A stretch of DNA of 64,000 nucleotides, from NCBI RefSeq assembly GCF_900100765.1, contig NZ_FNFO01000006.1:186001-250000 (forward strand), given 5' to 3'. The position numbers and the translations under genes are program-made. Positions 18,708 to 27,419 of the stretch are shown piece by piece. The stretch comes from Catalinimonas alkaloidigena. GTDB taxonomy: Bacteria; Bacteroidota; Bacteroidia; Cytophagales; Flexibacteraceae. The notes under the pieces were generated by a model. The model saw only the letters and a list, made by a program, of their open reading frames with translations, did not search any database and was not told the DNA's origin. Numbering within the stretch: position 1 is the first letter of the stretch; every line of letters begins with the position of its first letter.

Positions 18708-18920
18708 TTATCCGTGCACCTTTTTGCGCCGCGTGCTAATGCCGAACGGCAGGTACAATGGACAAAAACTCATAAAACTGGTGGCGATAAACACGCCCGC
18801 CAGAATGCCTAGTACGAGCGCAACCGTCCCGCTGATGATGCCCGCGGCGTAGAGCACCGCCACCACCAGGGCGGCAGCCAGGCGAATGGCTCTATCGAGG
18901 ATACCCATATTCTTTTTCAT
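18708..18920 (-). CDS. small DUF2892 (YgaP-like) inner-membrane protein
   Basis: 70 residues from ATG at 18920 (MKKNMGILDRAIRLAAAL). It has two transmembrane helices (ALVVAVLYAAGIISGTVALVLGILAGVFIATSF) and the family pattern NMGxxDRxxR near the start and SFCPLYLPFGIST near the end. The single Cys and 'CPLY' motif are typical of DUF2892 proteins, which may be linked to rhodanese or sulfur handling. No rhodanese domain is attached here. Confidence 0.85.
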   Translation of the reverse strand: MKKNMGILDRAIRLAAALVVAVLYAAGIISGTVALVLGILAGVFIATSFMSFCPLYLPFGISTRRKKVHG

Positions 18921-19026
18921 GATCGGACAGGTTTGGTAGACAAAAGGAGTTAAGAAGATCGGTTGTGTGTTGAAAGATACAAGGCGCCTCACCCCGGTTC
19001 AGTAACCTGAGTCACAGACGCGTGCG

Positions 19027-19800
19027 TTATTGCGCCGTATAGCCGCCGTCGATCACCAGCGACGAGCCTGTCACGAATTTGGATTCGTCGGAGGCGAGGT
19101 ACACCACGCCCCACCCGATGTCGTCCGGCTCACCGATGTGCCCCACGGGGTGCAGGCTGTCGAGGTACCTACGCCCCTCTTCGACGTTGCCACTGGCGTT
19201 CAGGTAATTTTCGACCATCGGCGTCCAGATGTAGGCCGGATGAATGGCATTGACCCGAATTCCGTAGCCCTGTTTGGCACAGTGCAGGGCGGCCGATTTG
19301 GTGAACAGCGTAACGCCCCCTTTGCTGGCGTTGTAGGCCGGAAGGTTGGCGTCGCCGACCAGCCCCTCGATTGATGAGAAGTTGATGATGGAGCCGCCGT
19401 TGCCTTTGGCGCGCATGGCCTTGATGCCGTATTGCGTACCTAGAAACACGCCGTCCAGGTTGATGCTCATCAACCGCCGCCACTCGGCCAGCGTTACGTC
19501 CTCGACGCTGCCGCCCACCCCGATGCCCGCCGAATTCGCTACGATGTCGACGTGCCCGAACCAGCCGAGCGTCTGGTCGATCACCCACTGCCAGTCGGTT
19601 TCCAGCGCCACGTCGTGCGCCAGGAAGCGGGCCATTCCTCCGGCCTGAGTGATGGCTTCTACAACGGCCTCGCCTTCGTTTTTGTCGAGGTCAGTGACGA
19701 CGACACTGGCACCTTCGCGGGCCAGCAACTGGGCACTTGCCCGTCCTAATCCGGAGGCGCCGCCCGTCACGATGGCTACTTTTCCGCTAACTCGTCCCAT
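19027..19800 (-). CDS. short-chain dehydrogenase/reductase (SDR)
   Basis: 257 residues, classical SDR size. It shows the cofactor motif VTGGASGLGRAS near residue 11, VVTDLDKNEGEA (acidic residue after strand 2, suggesting NAD preference), NSAGIG, the catalytic Ser in IINFSSIEG and YNASKGG with the Tyr/Lys pair, and the closing VTGSSLVIDGGYTAQ. It reduces or oxidises an unknown alcohol/ketone. It is divergent from the kinase-like gene at 19944 and has no operon partner. Confidence 0.93.
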   Translation of the reverse strand: MGRVSGKVAIVTGGASGLGRASAQLLAREGASVVVTDLDKNEGEAVVEAITQAGGMARFLAHDVALETDWQWVIDQTLGWFGHVDIVANSAGIGVGGSVEDVTLAEWRRLMSINLDGVFLGTQYGIKAMRAKGNGGSIINFSSIEGLVGDANLPAYNASKGGVTLFTKSAALHCAKQGYGIRVNAIHPAYIWTPMVENYLNASGNVEEGRRYLDSLHPVGHIGEPDDIGWGVVYLASDESKFVTGSSLVIDGGYTAQ

Positions 19801-19943
19801 AGGTTATCTTTGTTTGGGTGTTCAAGGCTGATGTTCAATGCATTGGCAAGGTAGCCCCCCTTCCGCCCGGGTCCGATGAGGAAGGTCAAGCGGAAACCTG
19901 ATTTTGCTCACCCCCTGTTGCCGCCCTTTACTTCCCCTGTTTT

Positions 19944-21538
19944 ATGGACGATTCTTCACTGCAAACCCCTTCTGCCGACGATCTGCTGCTTTTCCTGGAG
20001 CAGCCCGCTTCGTACCCACACGGTCCTGCGGCGGTGGAAGTTCGGCAAACCCACGCGTCCCTTCTGGCGCTGGCCGGCCCCTACGTCTACAAAGTCAAAA
20101 AGGCGGTCGACTTCGGTTTCCTGGACTTCACCACCCTTGCCAAGCGCCGGGAAAATGCCGAACGCGAACGCCGCCTCAACAGCCGCCTGTGCGCCGATCT
20201 GTACCTCGACATCGTGCCGATTTGCCACCGGGCGGGGAAGTTGGCCTTTGGCTCCAAGGGCGAAATCGTGGAGTATGCCTTGAAGATGCACCGCCTCGAC
20301 GACGGTTATTTCCTGGACCAGTTGCTGAAGGAAGGCGCTCCCGACCCTGTCCTGCTTACGCCCGTGCTCGATACGTTGCAGGCGTTCTATACGCAGCCGC
20401 CGCAGCCGCCTGCCCTGGCGGCGTTCGGGGCGTTGTCGCACATCCGTCGTGTAACGGACGATACGCTGCGCGCCCTGGACCTGCCGGAGGCATTGCCGCC
20501 GGTGGTCTATCCGACGCTCCGGCAGTACCACGATGCGTATTACGAACAGCATGCGGCGCTTTTTGCCGAGCGTGTGCAGCAACACCGCATTGTCGACGGG
20601 CATGGCGACCTGCGCCTGGAGCACATTCACCTGCAAGGAGGCCGGGTATGTATTTACGATTGCCTCGAATTCAACGACGCACTACGCTACCTCGACGTTG
20701 CCGCCGACCTGGCTTTTCTGGCCATGGACCTTGATTTTGCAGCCCACCCCGCCCTCGCCCGGTACGTGGTCGATCAGATGGCGCAGCGGTTGCACGACCC
20801 GGCGCTGAAGTCCTTGATGGATTTCTACAAAGTGTACCGCGCCTGTGTGCGGGCCAAGGTGGAACACCTCCGAAGCCAGGAGGCGGAAGTGGGTGAAGCG
20901 GAACGGCAACGGAGTCAGGTGCAACGGCAGCGTTACCTGCAACTGGCGCTGCGCTATGCCACCTGCGGTTCGTCGCCTACGGTGCTGCTGGTCGGTGGCC
21001 CCATCGGAAGCGGAAAAAGTACACTGGCCCGTGCGCTGGCCGATCACCTGGGCCTGACGTACCTCAGTAGCGACATCGTGCGCAAGCAACAGGCCCACCA
21101 GCCGCTGTTCGCGCGCACGCCGGCCTCGCAACGCAAGCTGCTCTACACTCCAGCCCGCACCGCGGCCGTTTACGAGGCGTTGCTGGCGGCGGTAGCGGCG
21201 TTGCAGGCGCAGGAGAAAGGCGCGGTGGTCGACGCCACCTTCGGCAACGCCGCGCACCGCGCCCGGTTTTTCCGGCACTTCCACGCGCACCGGCTTCCGT
21301 TCTTTTTCTGGAAGCGTGGGCTCCCCCCACCCTACTCCGGCACCGGCTGGCCGAACGGGAAGGAGGGCCACGCGTGGTGTCAGATGCCCGCCTGGACGAC
21401 TTCGAGGCGCTCTATGCGCGCTATCAGCCGCCTGCTGAAGTTCCCGGCGTGGTATCCGTTTCGACCGCGCAAACGCCCGACGACGCGCTGCAACAGGCGC
21501 TGGCGCAGTTGGTTTCCCGACAGGTGCGCAGCCGGTAG
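19944..21538 (+). pseudogene. bifunctional APH-like/P-loop kinase protein, frameshifted near 21305
   Basis: Residues about 1-335 form an aminoglycoside-phosphotransferase-like kinase fold (YVYKVKKAVDFGFLDFTTL, VDGHGDLRLEHIHL with the Brenner-type HGDLR motif, IYDCLEFNDALRYLDVAADLAFLAMDL). A P-loop kinase follows (VLLVGGPIGSGKSTLARALADHLG, YLSSDIVRK, GAVVDATFGNAAHRARFF). After FFFW the frame turns into Arg/Trp-rich nonsense and runs to 21566, while the family-like continuation (LEAWAPPTLLRHRLAE ... LDDFEALYARYQPP) is found in the -1 frame and stops at 21538. One missing T in the T5 run at 21303-21307 would restore it. This is either a sequencing indel or a true frameshift that alters the last about 75 residues. 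Intact relatives (COG2187/COG0645 fusions) are of unknown substrate. Confidence 0.82.
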
Positions 21539-21550
21539 CGGCCCGGTCGG

Positions 21551-21997
21551 TCAATGGGTTTCGTAGCGACCTGTCATGCGCAGGACGCGAATCCGAAATA
21601 CGACTTCCTGCCGCCCGTGCAGGTCTTTGCGTGCAGCACCGATCAACGTCCATCCCGGACGACTGTGCCGCCCCGGGGCCAGCGGGGCCAGGCGGGTGTA
21701 GAGCTTTCGAAGGGCCTCTTCGGCCTCTTGTCCTGCCAGTTCTTCGAAGGTTCCCTCCACCAGCACGCTTTGCCACTGCGTCAGGCTCAGGATGCGGTCC
21801 ACCTGAAAACTGACGGCCGGGTTCTGGCGCATCAGGGCTACTTTCTGCCCTTCCCAGCTATGCGCATACAGGCTCTCGCCGTCGTAAACGAACGCAATCG
21901 GCACCACGTACGGGTGGGCGTCGCCCTGGCAAGCCAGTCGCCCCACTTCGGCACCGCGCAGCAGTGTATCCATTTGTTCGGCCAGTAGATGTCCCAT
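21551..21997 (-). CDS. pyridoxamine 5'-phosphate oxidase-like flavin split-barrel protein
   Basis: 148 residues from ATG at 21997 (MGHLLAEQMDTLLRGAEVGRLAC); an ATG 16 codons upstream is possible, but the family normally begins here. Motifs are GRLACQGDAHPYVVPIAFVYDGESLYAHSWEGQKVALMRQNPAVSFQVD, the FMN-binding barrel core, then WQSVLVEGTFEEL. Such small proteins bind flavin (or F420 in actinobacteria) or heme and are usually annotated as general stress or nitroreductase-like. It is convergent with the kinase-like gene, 12 bases apart. Confidence 0.85.
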   Translation of the reverse strand: MGHLLAEQMDTLLRGAEVGRLACQGDAHPYVVPIAFVYDGESLYAHSWEGQKVALMRQNPAVSFQVDRILSLTQWQSVLVEGTFEELAGQEAEEALRKLYTRLAPLAPGRHSRPGWTLIGAARKDLHGRQEVVFRIRVLRMTGRYETH

Positions 21998-22182
21998 GGG
22001 TTGTGTAGCGTAAGTGTAGGATTTAAAAGTAGGAACCTTCGCCACCAGAGGCCATCACCTACGTCAGTGCAGGGCATGACTATGGTCACTTTTGCCTTGT
22101 CGTCCTGCCGCCCGCCCACCTTTTTGATCGATTTTGGGACGGCCCTTCTTATGTCAATATATTTTACTATTTTCATACAGCG

Positions 22183-25100
22183 TTGATTGTCCCGGAAACC
22201 TTGCCGCCTACGACCTTGCTTGCACTCTTCCTGCTTTTCTTTTTCCAAGGGAGCGACCGACCCTTTGCGCCTCCCGATCCACACGCCGCCGATAGCCTGT
22301 ACCAACAGGGGCTCTATCCGCAGGCGGCCGAAGCGTATCAGGCAGTGGCGGAAGCCTGGCAGAAACTGCACCAGGACGACAGCACGCGCTACTACCAACT
22401 GCGGACGGCCCGCGCCTACGTGCAGGATTACGATTTGGACAATTGCGAGCGCTGGGTGCACCGGGCGCTGGAAGATCGGGGCACGGGTGCCCCGCTGTGG
22501 GCCCAAAGCATCGGCTACAACGAACTGGGATACATCCAATTGCTGGGAGGCGAATACGAAGCGGCGCTGGCCCTGTACCAAAAGAGCATTGAGGCCGAAA
22601 CCCGTCGCCCGGCGGCCGATACCCTCAACCTGGCCAAGTCGTACGAATTTCAGGGACTGACGTACATGGCCCTGGGCGACCTGGAACAGGCGCAACGGTG
22701 GGTAGAAGAGGCGCACCACCTGCGGCAACTCATCCTCGATCCCTGGAATAAGGAACTGGGTTACAGCGCCAACGGGCTGTACATGGTCTATTCGCAGGCG
22801 GGGAACCTGCCCCGCGCCGACACCGCCATGGCGCAGGCCTGGCGCATCCTCAACAAGCAGCTGCCGAAAGACCATCCGCACCTGGCTCTTCTGGCGAACA
22901 ACTACAGCACCATCAAGTCGAGTCTGGGTGACATCACGCAGGCGAAAGAGTTGTTGCTCAAGGCCATCACCCTTAATAAAACGTACAGCCGCGAGCGCGC
23001 AACCATCTCGAACTACAATAACCTGGGAGGGCTACACCTGACCCTGCTGGAGCCCGACGCCGCGCTCCGGTATTTTTTTCAGGGGCTGGCCCTCGCCGAT
23101 ACGCTCCTGCCCCATCCGCACCTTAACCGCGTATACCTGCTCGACGGCGTTGGCGCGGCCTATTACTTACTCGACAGTCTGCGCCAGGCCGATTCGGTTT
23201 TCCGGCTCGCTCTGACAGAAAAACGAGCTCTGCTGGAAGAAGATCATCCGGAACTCGCGCAGAGCTGGTACAACCTGGGAACCATCGCCCAGGAACGGAA
23301 CCTCACGGCCGAAGCGCGGCGCGATTTTCAACGGGCGGAAGCGCTGTACAGAGCAAGCTGGGGGCCCGACCACCCCAAGCGGGCCGATGCGCTGTTCGAA
23401 CTGGGCGAACTGGCCTGGGCGGAGCACGACAGCCTTCCGGCGCGGGCACTCTGGCAGGAAGCGCTCCGCCTCTACCGCACTCACCTGGGCTTTTCGCACA
23501 GCTACGTCGCCGAAACGGCCCTGCAACTGGCCGAATCGTATCAATACGCGCGGCAAGACAGCCTCGATTTTTACCTCCGCATGGCCTGGGGGAGCGCCTC
23601 CGGGCAAGACGCGCCGGTGCGGTCGCGTTTGTTGGATAGCCTCACGTTGACGCTGTTGAATCCGCGTACGCTGGATCTGATCAGTTTTGAGCTTGCGCTT
23701 CTGACCCAGGAGGTGGCCCCGACGGAGGCGCCCCGGACCTACACCGCCCAGGAACTGACACGCGGGCATCACCTGATGGACATTGCCGAACGCTGGATTC
23801 CCGCCTTTTTATCGCTTTCCAAGCAGGAGCGCGGCAGCGACGCCACCGCCGAGTTGGTGCAGTCCATCTACACCCGGGGGGCGCTGTTCGCCCATCGGGC
23901 GCTTCAGCAGCATCCCGACGATGTGACGCTTCGGCAGCTTTTGCTGACCTGCATGCAAGCCAGCCGGGGGGCCACCATTCAGGCCGCTTTTCGGCACCGT
24001 CAGGCCATTCAGTTTGCGGGCGTGCCCGATACGTTGGTGGAACACGGACGCCAGCTGATGGAAGCGCTGCGCTATCAGGAAACCAAGTGGCAGAAGAGCG
24101 ATGAAGAAAGCGTTTCTGCCCAGCGAGAGTTGTACCTGGCGGCGCTTCAGGCCTGGCAGGAATACCAGCGGGAGTTGGAGCGGACCTACCCGCGCTACTA
24201 CCAGATGCGTTACGAAACGCCGTCGGTTTCGTGGGAAAAGGTGCAACAGGCACTGGCACCGGACGAATCGATGCTGACCTACCTGAAGCTGGACTCGAAC
24301 CTGCTGGTGGTGCTGGTCGACCGGGAGACGTTTTCGTCCCAACTGCTTGCCCTGCCGACGTCCTGGCCGGACTCCGTGTATCGTTACCGTCAGTTACTGG
24401 CGCAACGGGGCGATCCGGCCGAAGTGGCACGCCTGAGCCATTCGCTTTACACGCAATTGTGGGCCCCCTTTGCCGACCGGCTCAACAAACGCGTGCGGCT
24501 TCTGCCCGACGGACCGCTCTACTACCTCAACTTCGAAACCCTGCTGGAGCAACCGGTAACGGCCCAGTCCACGTCCCGGGCGTGGCCGTACCTGATCCGG
24601 CGCCATGCCATCTACTACGCTTACACCTTGCCAGGCGTCTATCCGACCGCCGAGGCCAGCCCGGGCACCATTCTGGGCATTGCACCCGGGTTTTCGCCCG
24701 AACTGAAAGCCCACTACCGGCAGCAGCTTCCTCCCGAAACGGCCGTCGATTCTGTATTCCTGGGATGGGTGCGTACGCCCTGGTCGGTGCAACTGGTCGA
24801 TCAGCTGGCCCAGCGCGGCTGGGGAACGGCGCTGACCGAAAACAACGCGACCGAGCGCCGCTTCCTGGCGGAGGCCCCCTCGGCGGGCATTTTGCACTTC
24901 GGAACCCATGCACAACTGATCAGCCAGAATCCGCTGGAAAGTTTTCTGGCCCTGACGCCCGAGCCGACCGACAGTGCCGACGGCTACCTGCATACGTACG
25001 AGCTCTACGGACAGCCGTTCCATGCGCAACTAGCGGTGCTGACGGCCTGCCAGACGGGGCTGGGACGCTACCAGGCCGGCGAAGGCGTGCTGTCGCTGGC

Positions 25101-25467
25101 ACATGCGTTTCGGTACGCCGGTTGCCCGAGCGTGATCTACAGCCTGTGGAGCATCGACGACGAACAGACCAACCAACTGACCGAATTCTTCTACGAGGAA
25201 GTGCGGCAGGGGCGCCCCTTCGGCGATGCGTTGCGACAGGCCAAACTGCGCTACCTCGATCAACAGCCCGCCGCCCTGCAACTGCCGTTTTACTGGGCCA
25301 GTCTGGTGCTGGCCGGCGAAAATCAGGCCCTGCCGATGCCTTCGTTCTGGGAAACTTACGGCGGGTGGTTGCTGGGCGGACTTGTTGTGCTGGGACTAAC
25401 AGCCCTTTGGGTGTACCGCAAAAAGAGGGCTTCGGCCACGTCGGCACACCAACTTCAAAAAAACTGA
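22183..25467 (+). CDS. TPR-CHAT protein (caspase-like protease domain), membrane-anchored
   Basis: 1094 residues from a TTG at 22183; no in-frame ATG lies nearby upstream. The N-terminus (TTLLALFLLFFFQGSD) looks like a signal sequence. Residues about 35-460 are tetratricopeptide repeats (YQQGLYPQAAEAYQAVAEAW, YNELGYIQLLGGEYEAALALYQKSI, SWYNLGTIAQERNLTAEARRDFQRAEALY). The C-terminal CHAT domain (about 760-1045) has the His/Cys dyad of clan CD peptidases: HFGTHA with His909 and LTACQTG with Cys956, plus GEGVLSLAHAFRYAGCPSVIYSLWSI. A transmembrane helix at about 1062-1078 is followed by RKKR, so the TPR and CHAT parts should face the periplasm and the tail the cytosol. It heads a cluster with a Gln-rich lipoprotein, an ECF sigma factor and a membrane anti-sigma-like TPR protein. 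The protease substrate is unknown; the anti-sigma protein is the obvious candidate by context. Confidence 0.92.
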   Translation: MIVPETLPPTTLLALFLLFFFQGSDRPFAPPDPHAADSLYQQGLYPQAAEAYQAVAEAWQKLHQDDSTRYYQLRTARAYVQDYDLDNCERWVHRALEDRGTGAPLWAQSIGYNELGYIQLLGGEYEAALALYQKSIEAETRRPAADTLNLAKSYEFQGLTYMALGDLEQAQRWVEEAHHLRQLILDPWNKELGYSANGLYMVYSQAGNLPRADTAMAQAWRILNKQLPKDHPHLALLANNYSTIKSSLGDITQAKELLLKAITLNKTYSRERATISNYNNLGGLHLTLLEPDAALRYFFQGLALADTLLPHPHLNRVYLLDGVGAAYYLLDSLRQADSVFRLALTEKRALLEEDHPELAQSWYNLGTIAQERNLTAEARRDFQRAEALYRASWGPDHPKRADALFELGELAWAEHDSLPARALWQEALRLYRTHLGFSHSYVAETALQLAESYQYARQDSLDFYLRMAWGSASGQDAPVRSRLLDSLTLTLLNPRTLDLISFELALLTQEVAPTEAPRTYTAQELTRGHHLMDIAERWIPAFLSLSKQERGSDATAELVQSIYTRGALFAHRALQQHPDDVTLRQLLLTCMQASRGATIQAAFRHRQAIQFAGVPDTLVEHGRQLMEALRYQETKWQKSDEESVSAQRELYLAALQAWQEYQRELERTYPRYYQMRYETPSVSWEKVQQALAPDESMLTYLKLDSNLLVVLVDRETFSSQLLALPTSWPDSVYRYRQLLAQRGDPAEVARLSHSLYTQLWAPFADRLNKRVRLLPDGPLYYLNFETLLEQPVTAQSTSRAWPYLIRRHAIYYAYTLPGVYPTAEASPGTILGIAPGFSPELKAHYRQQLPPETAVDSVFLGWVRTPWSVQLVDQLAQRGWGTALTENNATERRFLAEAPSAGILHFGTHAQLISQNPLESFLALTPEPTDSADGYLHTYELYGQPFHAQLAVLTACQTGLGRYQAGEGVLSLAHAFRYAGCPSVIYSLWSIDDEQTNQLTEFFYEEVRQGRPFGDALRQAKLRYLDQQPAALQLPFYWASLVLAGENQALPMPSFWETYGGWLLGGLVVLGLTALWVYRKKRASATSAHQLQKN

Positions 25468-25548
25468 AAAAATTTTCCGGTCGGCTGATGACCTTCCCGC
25501 AGGCCCTTCGATTTACGGGCAGAAATCCACTGAAACTCCTTTGTCATC

Positions 25549-26760
25549 ATGAAATACCGCCTCCTCACCGTCGCCCTTCTTTCCAGCGCTCTCCTGTCGC
25601 AAGCCTGCCAGTCGCAAAGCGATTACGCTTCGGACGAAACCGGCTTTGCCGAATCCCCTTACGAAACCGAAATCTCCCCGAACGAACCTTCTAACGAAAA
25701 CGCCATGTATACTTCGACTCCCCAACCCTCTACCCCAACCAACGGCGGCCGCGTCGTGGTGATGGACCGTGGTTTGCAAATGCCCAGCGGCTCGTATGTA
25801 TTGCCCCAGGGCTGGCAACTGGACCAGGACGTAGCGACCAGTCCGCAAACCGGGCAACCGATGCGCTACAAAATGGACTTCTGGGGACCTAAAGGCGAAC
25901 TGGTCCGGAGCCTGGGCCTGGGAAAGTACATGCAGATGATGGGGCAGAACGTAGAGCAGAGCTGGCAGCAGTTGATTCAGCAGAAACTGCAAGGACCCGA
26001 CGTGCAGGTCGTTAGCCTGGGACCCGCCCGGCGCAGTGCCGATCAGCACGTTCCTGATCTGATCCGCAAGACCCTGCAGGGCTACCGCATCGAGATTTAC
26101 GAACGCGATGTGCGGGTCAACCTCAAAGGCAATACCTCCGATGGCCTGATCAAGATGATTCATGCGGCCACTTCGCCCGAATTCGGCATCTTCTTCAGCA
26201 CGGCGTTTCTGGCACCGCAGGGCCGCCTGCAGGAAGCGCTCTCGCTCGAAAAAGCACTGGAGCAGTCGTACCAGCCGAACCCACAGTACCAGCAGGTGAT
26301 GGCGCAAATCAACCAGCGCGTGATGCAGCAGAACAACGCCAGCCATCAACAATGGATGCAACAGAGCCAGGCGGCCCACCAGCAGCGGATGGCCATGCGT
26401 CAGCAGGCATTTGATGCACACCAACAGCGCATGGCCTCGCAGCAGCAGACGTTCGATCAGCAGAACCAACAGTGGATGAACAACTTCCGTAACAGCGGCA
26501 CCTCGGCCTACGGCACCACGTCCGGCAGCTACGACAACTATACCTCGAACGACTACTTCAACGACGCCATGCGCGAAACCACGTCGTTCAACGACCCGTC
26601 CAGCGGCTACCGGGTGCAACAGGACGGCCAGTACGATTACTGGTATACCAATGGCCAGGGCGACTACTACGGCACCAACGACGTCAACTTTAACCCCAGC
26701 ACGCTCCAGGGCGACTGGCAACAGGCACAGCCCCTGACACCCGGCAGCGACGGGTATTAA
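25549..26760 (+). CDS. Gln/Met-rich lipoprotein of unknown function
   Basis: 403 residues. The signal ends in lipobox LLSQAC (Cys20) and a Ser/Glu/Pro-rich linker follows (QSQSDYASDETGFAES). Residues about 60-250 look folded (GSYVLPQGWQLDQDVATSPQTG, VVSLGPARRSADQHVPDLIRKTLQ). Residues about 250-310 are a Gln-rich helix with repeated HQQ[RW]M units (SHQQWMQQ, AHQQRMAM, AHQQRMAS), probably coiled coil, followed by a Tyr/Asn/Gly/Asp-rich C-terminal region (YGTTSGSYDNY, DYYGTNDVNF). I recognise no named family. It lies 81 bases after the CHAT gene and 72 before the sigma gene, with a hairpin between it and the latter, so it belongs to the cluster. Export to the same compartment as the CHAT domain makes it a possible substrate or sensor partner. 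Confidence 0.85.
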   Translation: MKYRLLTVALLSSALLSQACQSQSDYASDETGFAESPYETEISPNEPSNENAMYTSTPQPSTPTNGGRVVVMDRGLQMPSGSYVLPQGWQLDQDVATSPQTGQPMRYKMDFWGPKGELVRSLGLGKYMQMMGQNVEQSWQQLIQQKLQGPDVQVVSLGPARRSADQHVPDLIRKTLQGYRIEIYERDVRVNLKGNTSDGLIKMIHAATSPEFGIFFSTAFLAPQGRLQEALSLEKALEQSYQPNPQYQQVMAQINQRVMQQNNASHQQWMQQSQAAHQQRMAMRQQAFDAHQQRMASQQQTFDQQNQQWMNNFRNSGTSAYGTTSGSYDNYTSNDYFNDAMRETTSFNDPSSGYRVQQDGQYDYWYTNGQGDYYGTNDVNFNPSTLQGDWQQAQPLTPGSDGY

Positions 26761-26779
26761 TTCATCTTCCGACAGGCCT

Positions 26780-26811
26780 ACTCGCCGGTTCGTACACGCA
26801 GACCGGCGAGT
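26780..26811 (+). terminator. stem-loop between the lipoprotein and the sigma gene
   Basis: A perfect 10-base-pair GC-rich stem pairs 26780-26789 with 26802-26811 around a 12-base loop, followed by TTACTTCC. The T-tract is short, so it may be a partial terminator that sets a lower level for the downstream sigma and anti-sigma genes. Confidence 0.55.
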
Positions 26812-26832
26812 TTACTTCCTACCTTCTTCCTT

Positions 26833-27414
26833 ATGTTGCGACCCCTCATCTCTCGTAGATCTTCCACCAGCGATGCCGAACTGTACGCCGGACTGCTCCG
26901 CAACGACCCGGCCAGCTTTGAATACCTCTACCAGCGGCTGTTCCCCATGGTGCGACAGCACCTCACCAGCCACGGCAGTACCGATGAAGATGCGCAGGAT
27001 ATCTTTCAGGAAGGGGTGATCGCCCTCTGGCAAAATGCCCGCTCGGGAAGTTTTCAGTTACGCGATGGCGTAAAGCTCAGCACTTACCTGACCCAAATCT
27101 GCAAATTCCGCTGGATGGACAAGCAACGCAAAGCCGGTTACCGCCGCGAAAAGCACCAGGAAGATATTCCGGACACGCGCCAGGACGCCGATCCGCTGGC
27201 CCAATGGCTGGACCGCGAAGAGCAGCAGACCTTCCAAACCGTGTTCGCGCAACTCGACGAACGCTGCCAGGAGATGCTGCAACGGTTCTACTTCCAGAAA
27301 GAATCGATGCTCGAGATCGCCCAGGCGTACTCCATCGGCGAGGCTTCCGCCAAAAACCAGAAATACCGCTGTATGCAACGCCTACGGCAACTTTTTCAAC
27401 AGGCTCAATCTTAG
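26833..27414 (+). CDS. ECF RNA polymerase sigma factor of the CHAT cluster
   Basis: 193 residues. Sigma2 is at about 15-85 (DAELYAGLLRNDPASFEYLYQRLFPMVRQHL, DAQDIFQEGVIALW, STYLTQICKFRWMDKQRK) and sigma4 at about 130-185 (FAQLDERCQEMLQRFYFQKESMLEIAQAYSIGEASAKNQKYRCMQRLRQLF). The helix-turn-helix with 'SAKNQKYRCMQRL' is typical of a Bacteroidota ECF group whose partner is a TPR-type membrane protein. That partner starts 5 bases after the stop. Which genes it controls is not shown; autoregulation of the cluster is the default guess. Confidence 0.93.
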   Translation: MLRPLISRRSSTSDAELYAGLLRNDPASFEYLYQRLFPMVRQHLTSHGSTDEDAQDIFQEGVIALWQNARSGSFQLRDGVKLSTYLTQICKFRWMDKQRKAGYRREKHQEDIPDTRQDADPLAQWLDREEQQTFQTVFAQLDERCQEMLQRFYFQKESMLEIAQAYSIGEASAKNQKYRCMQRLRQLFQQAQS

Positions 27415-27419
27415 AACTT

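Noticed and set aside
21300-21315. Programmed -1 ribosomal frameshift in the kinase gene
   Set aside because: The local sequence TTC TTT TTC TGG is a poor slippery site and no downstream pseudoknot is evident; a one-base deletion is simpler.
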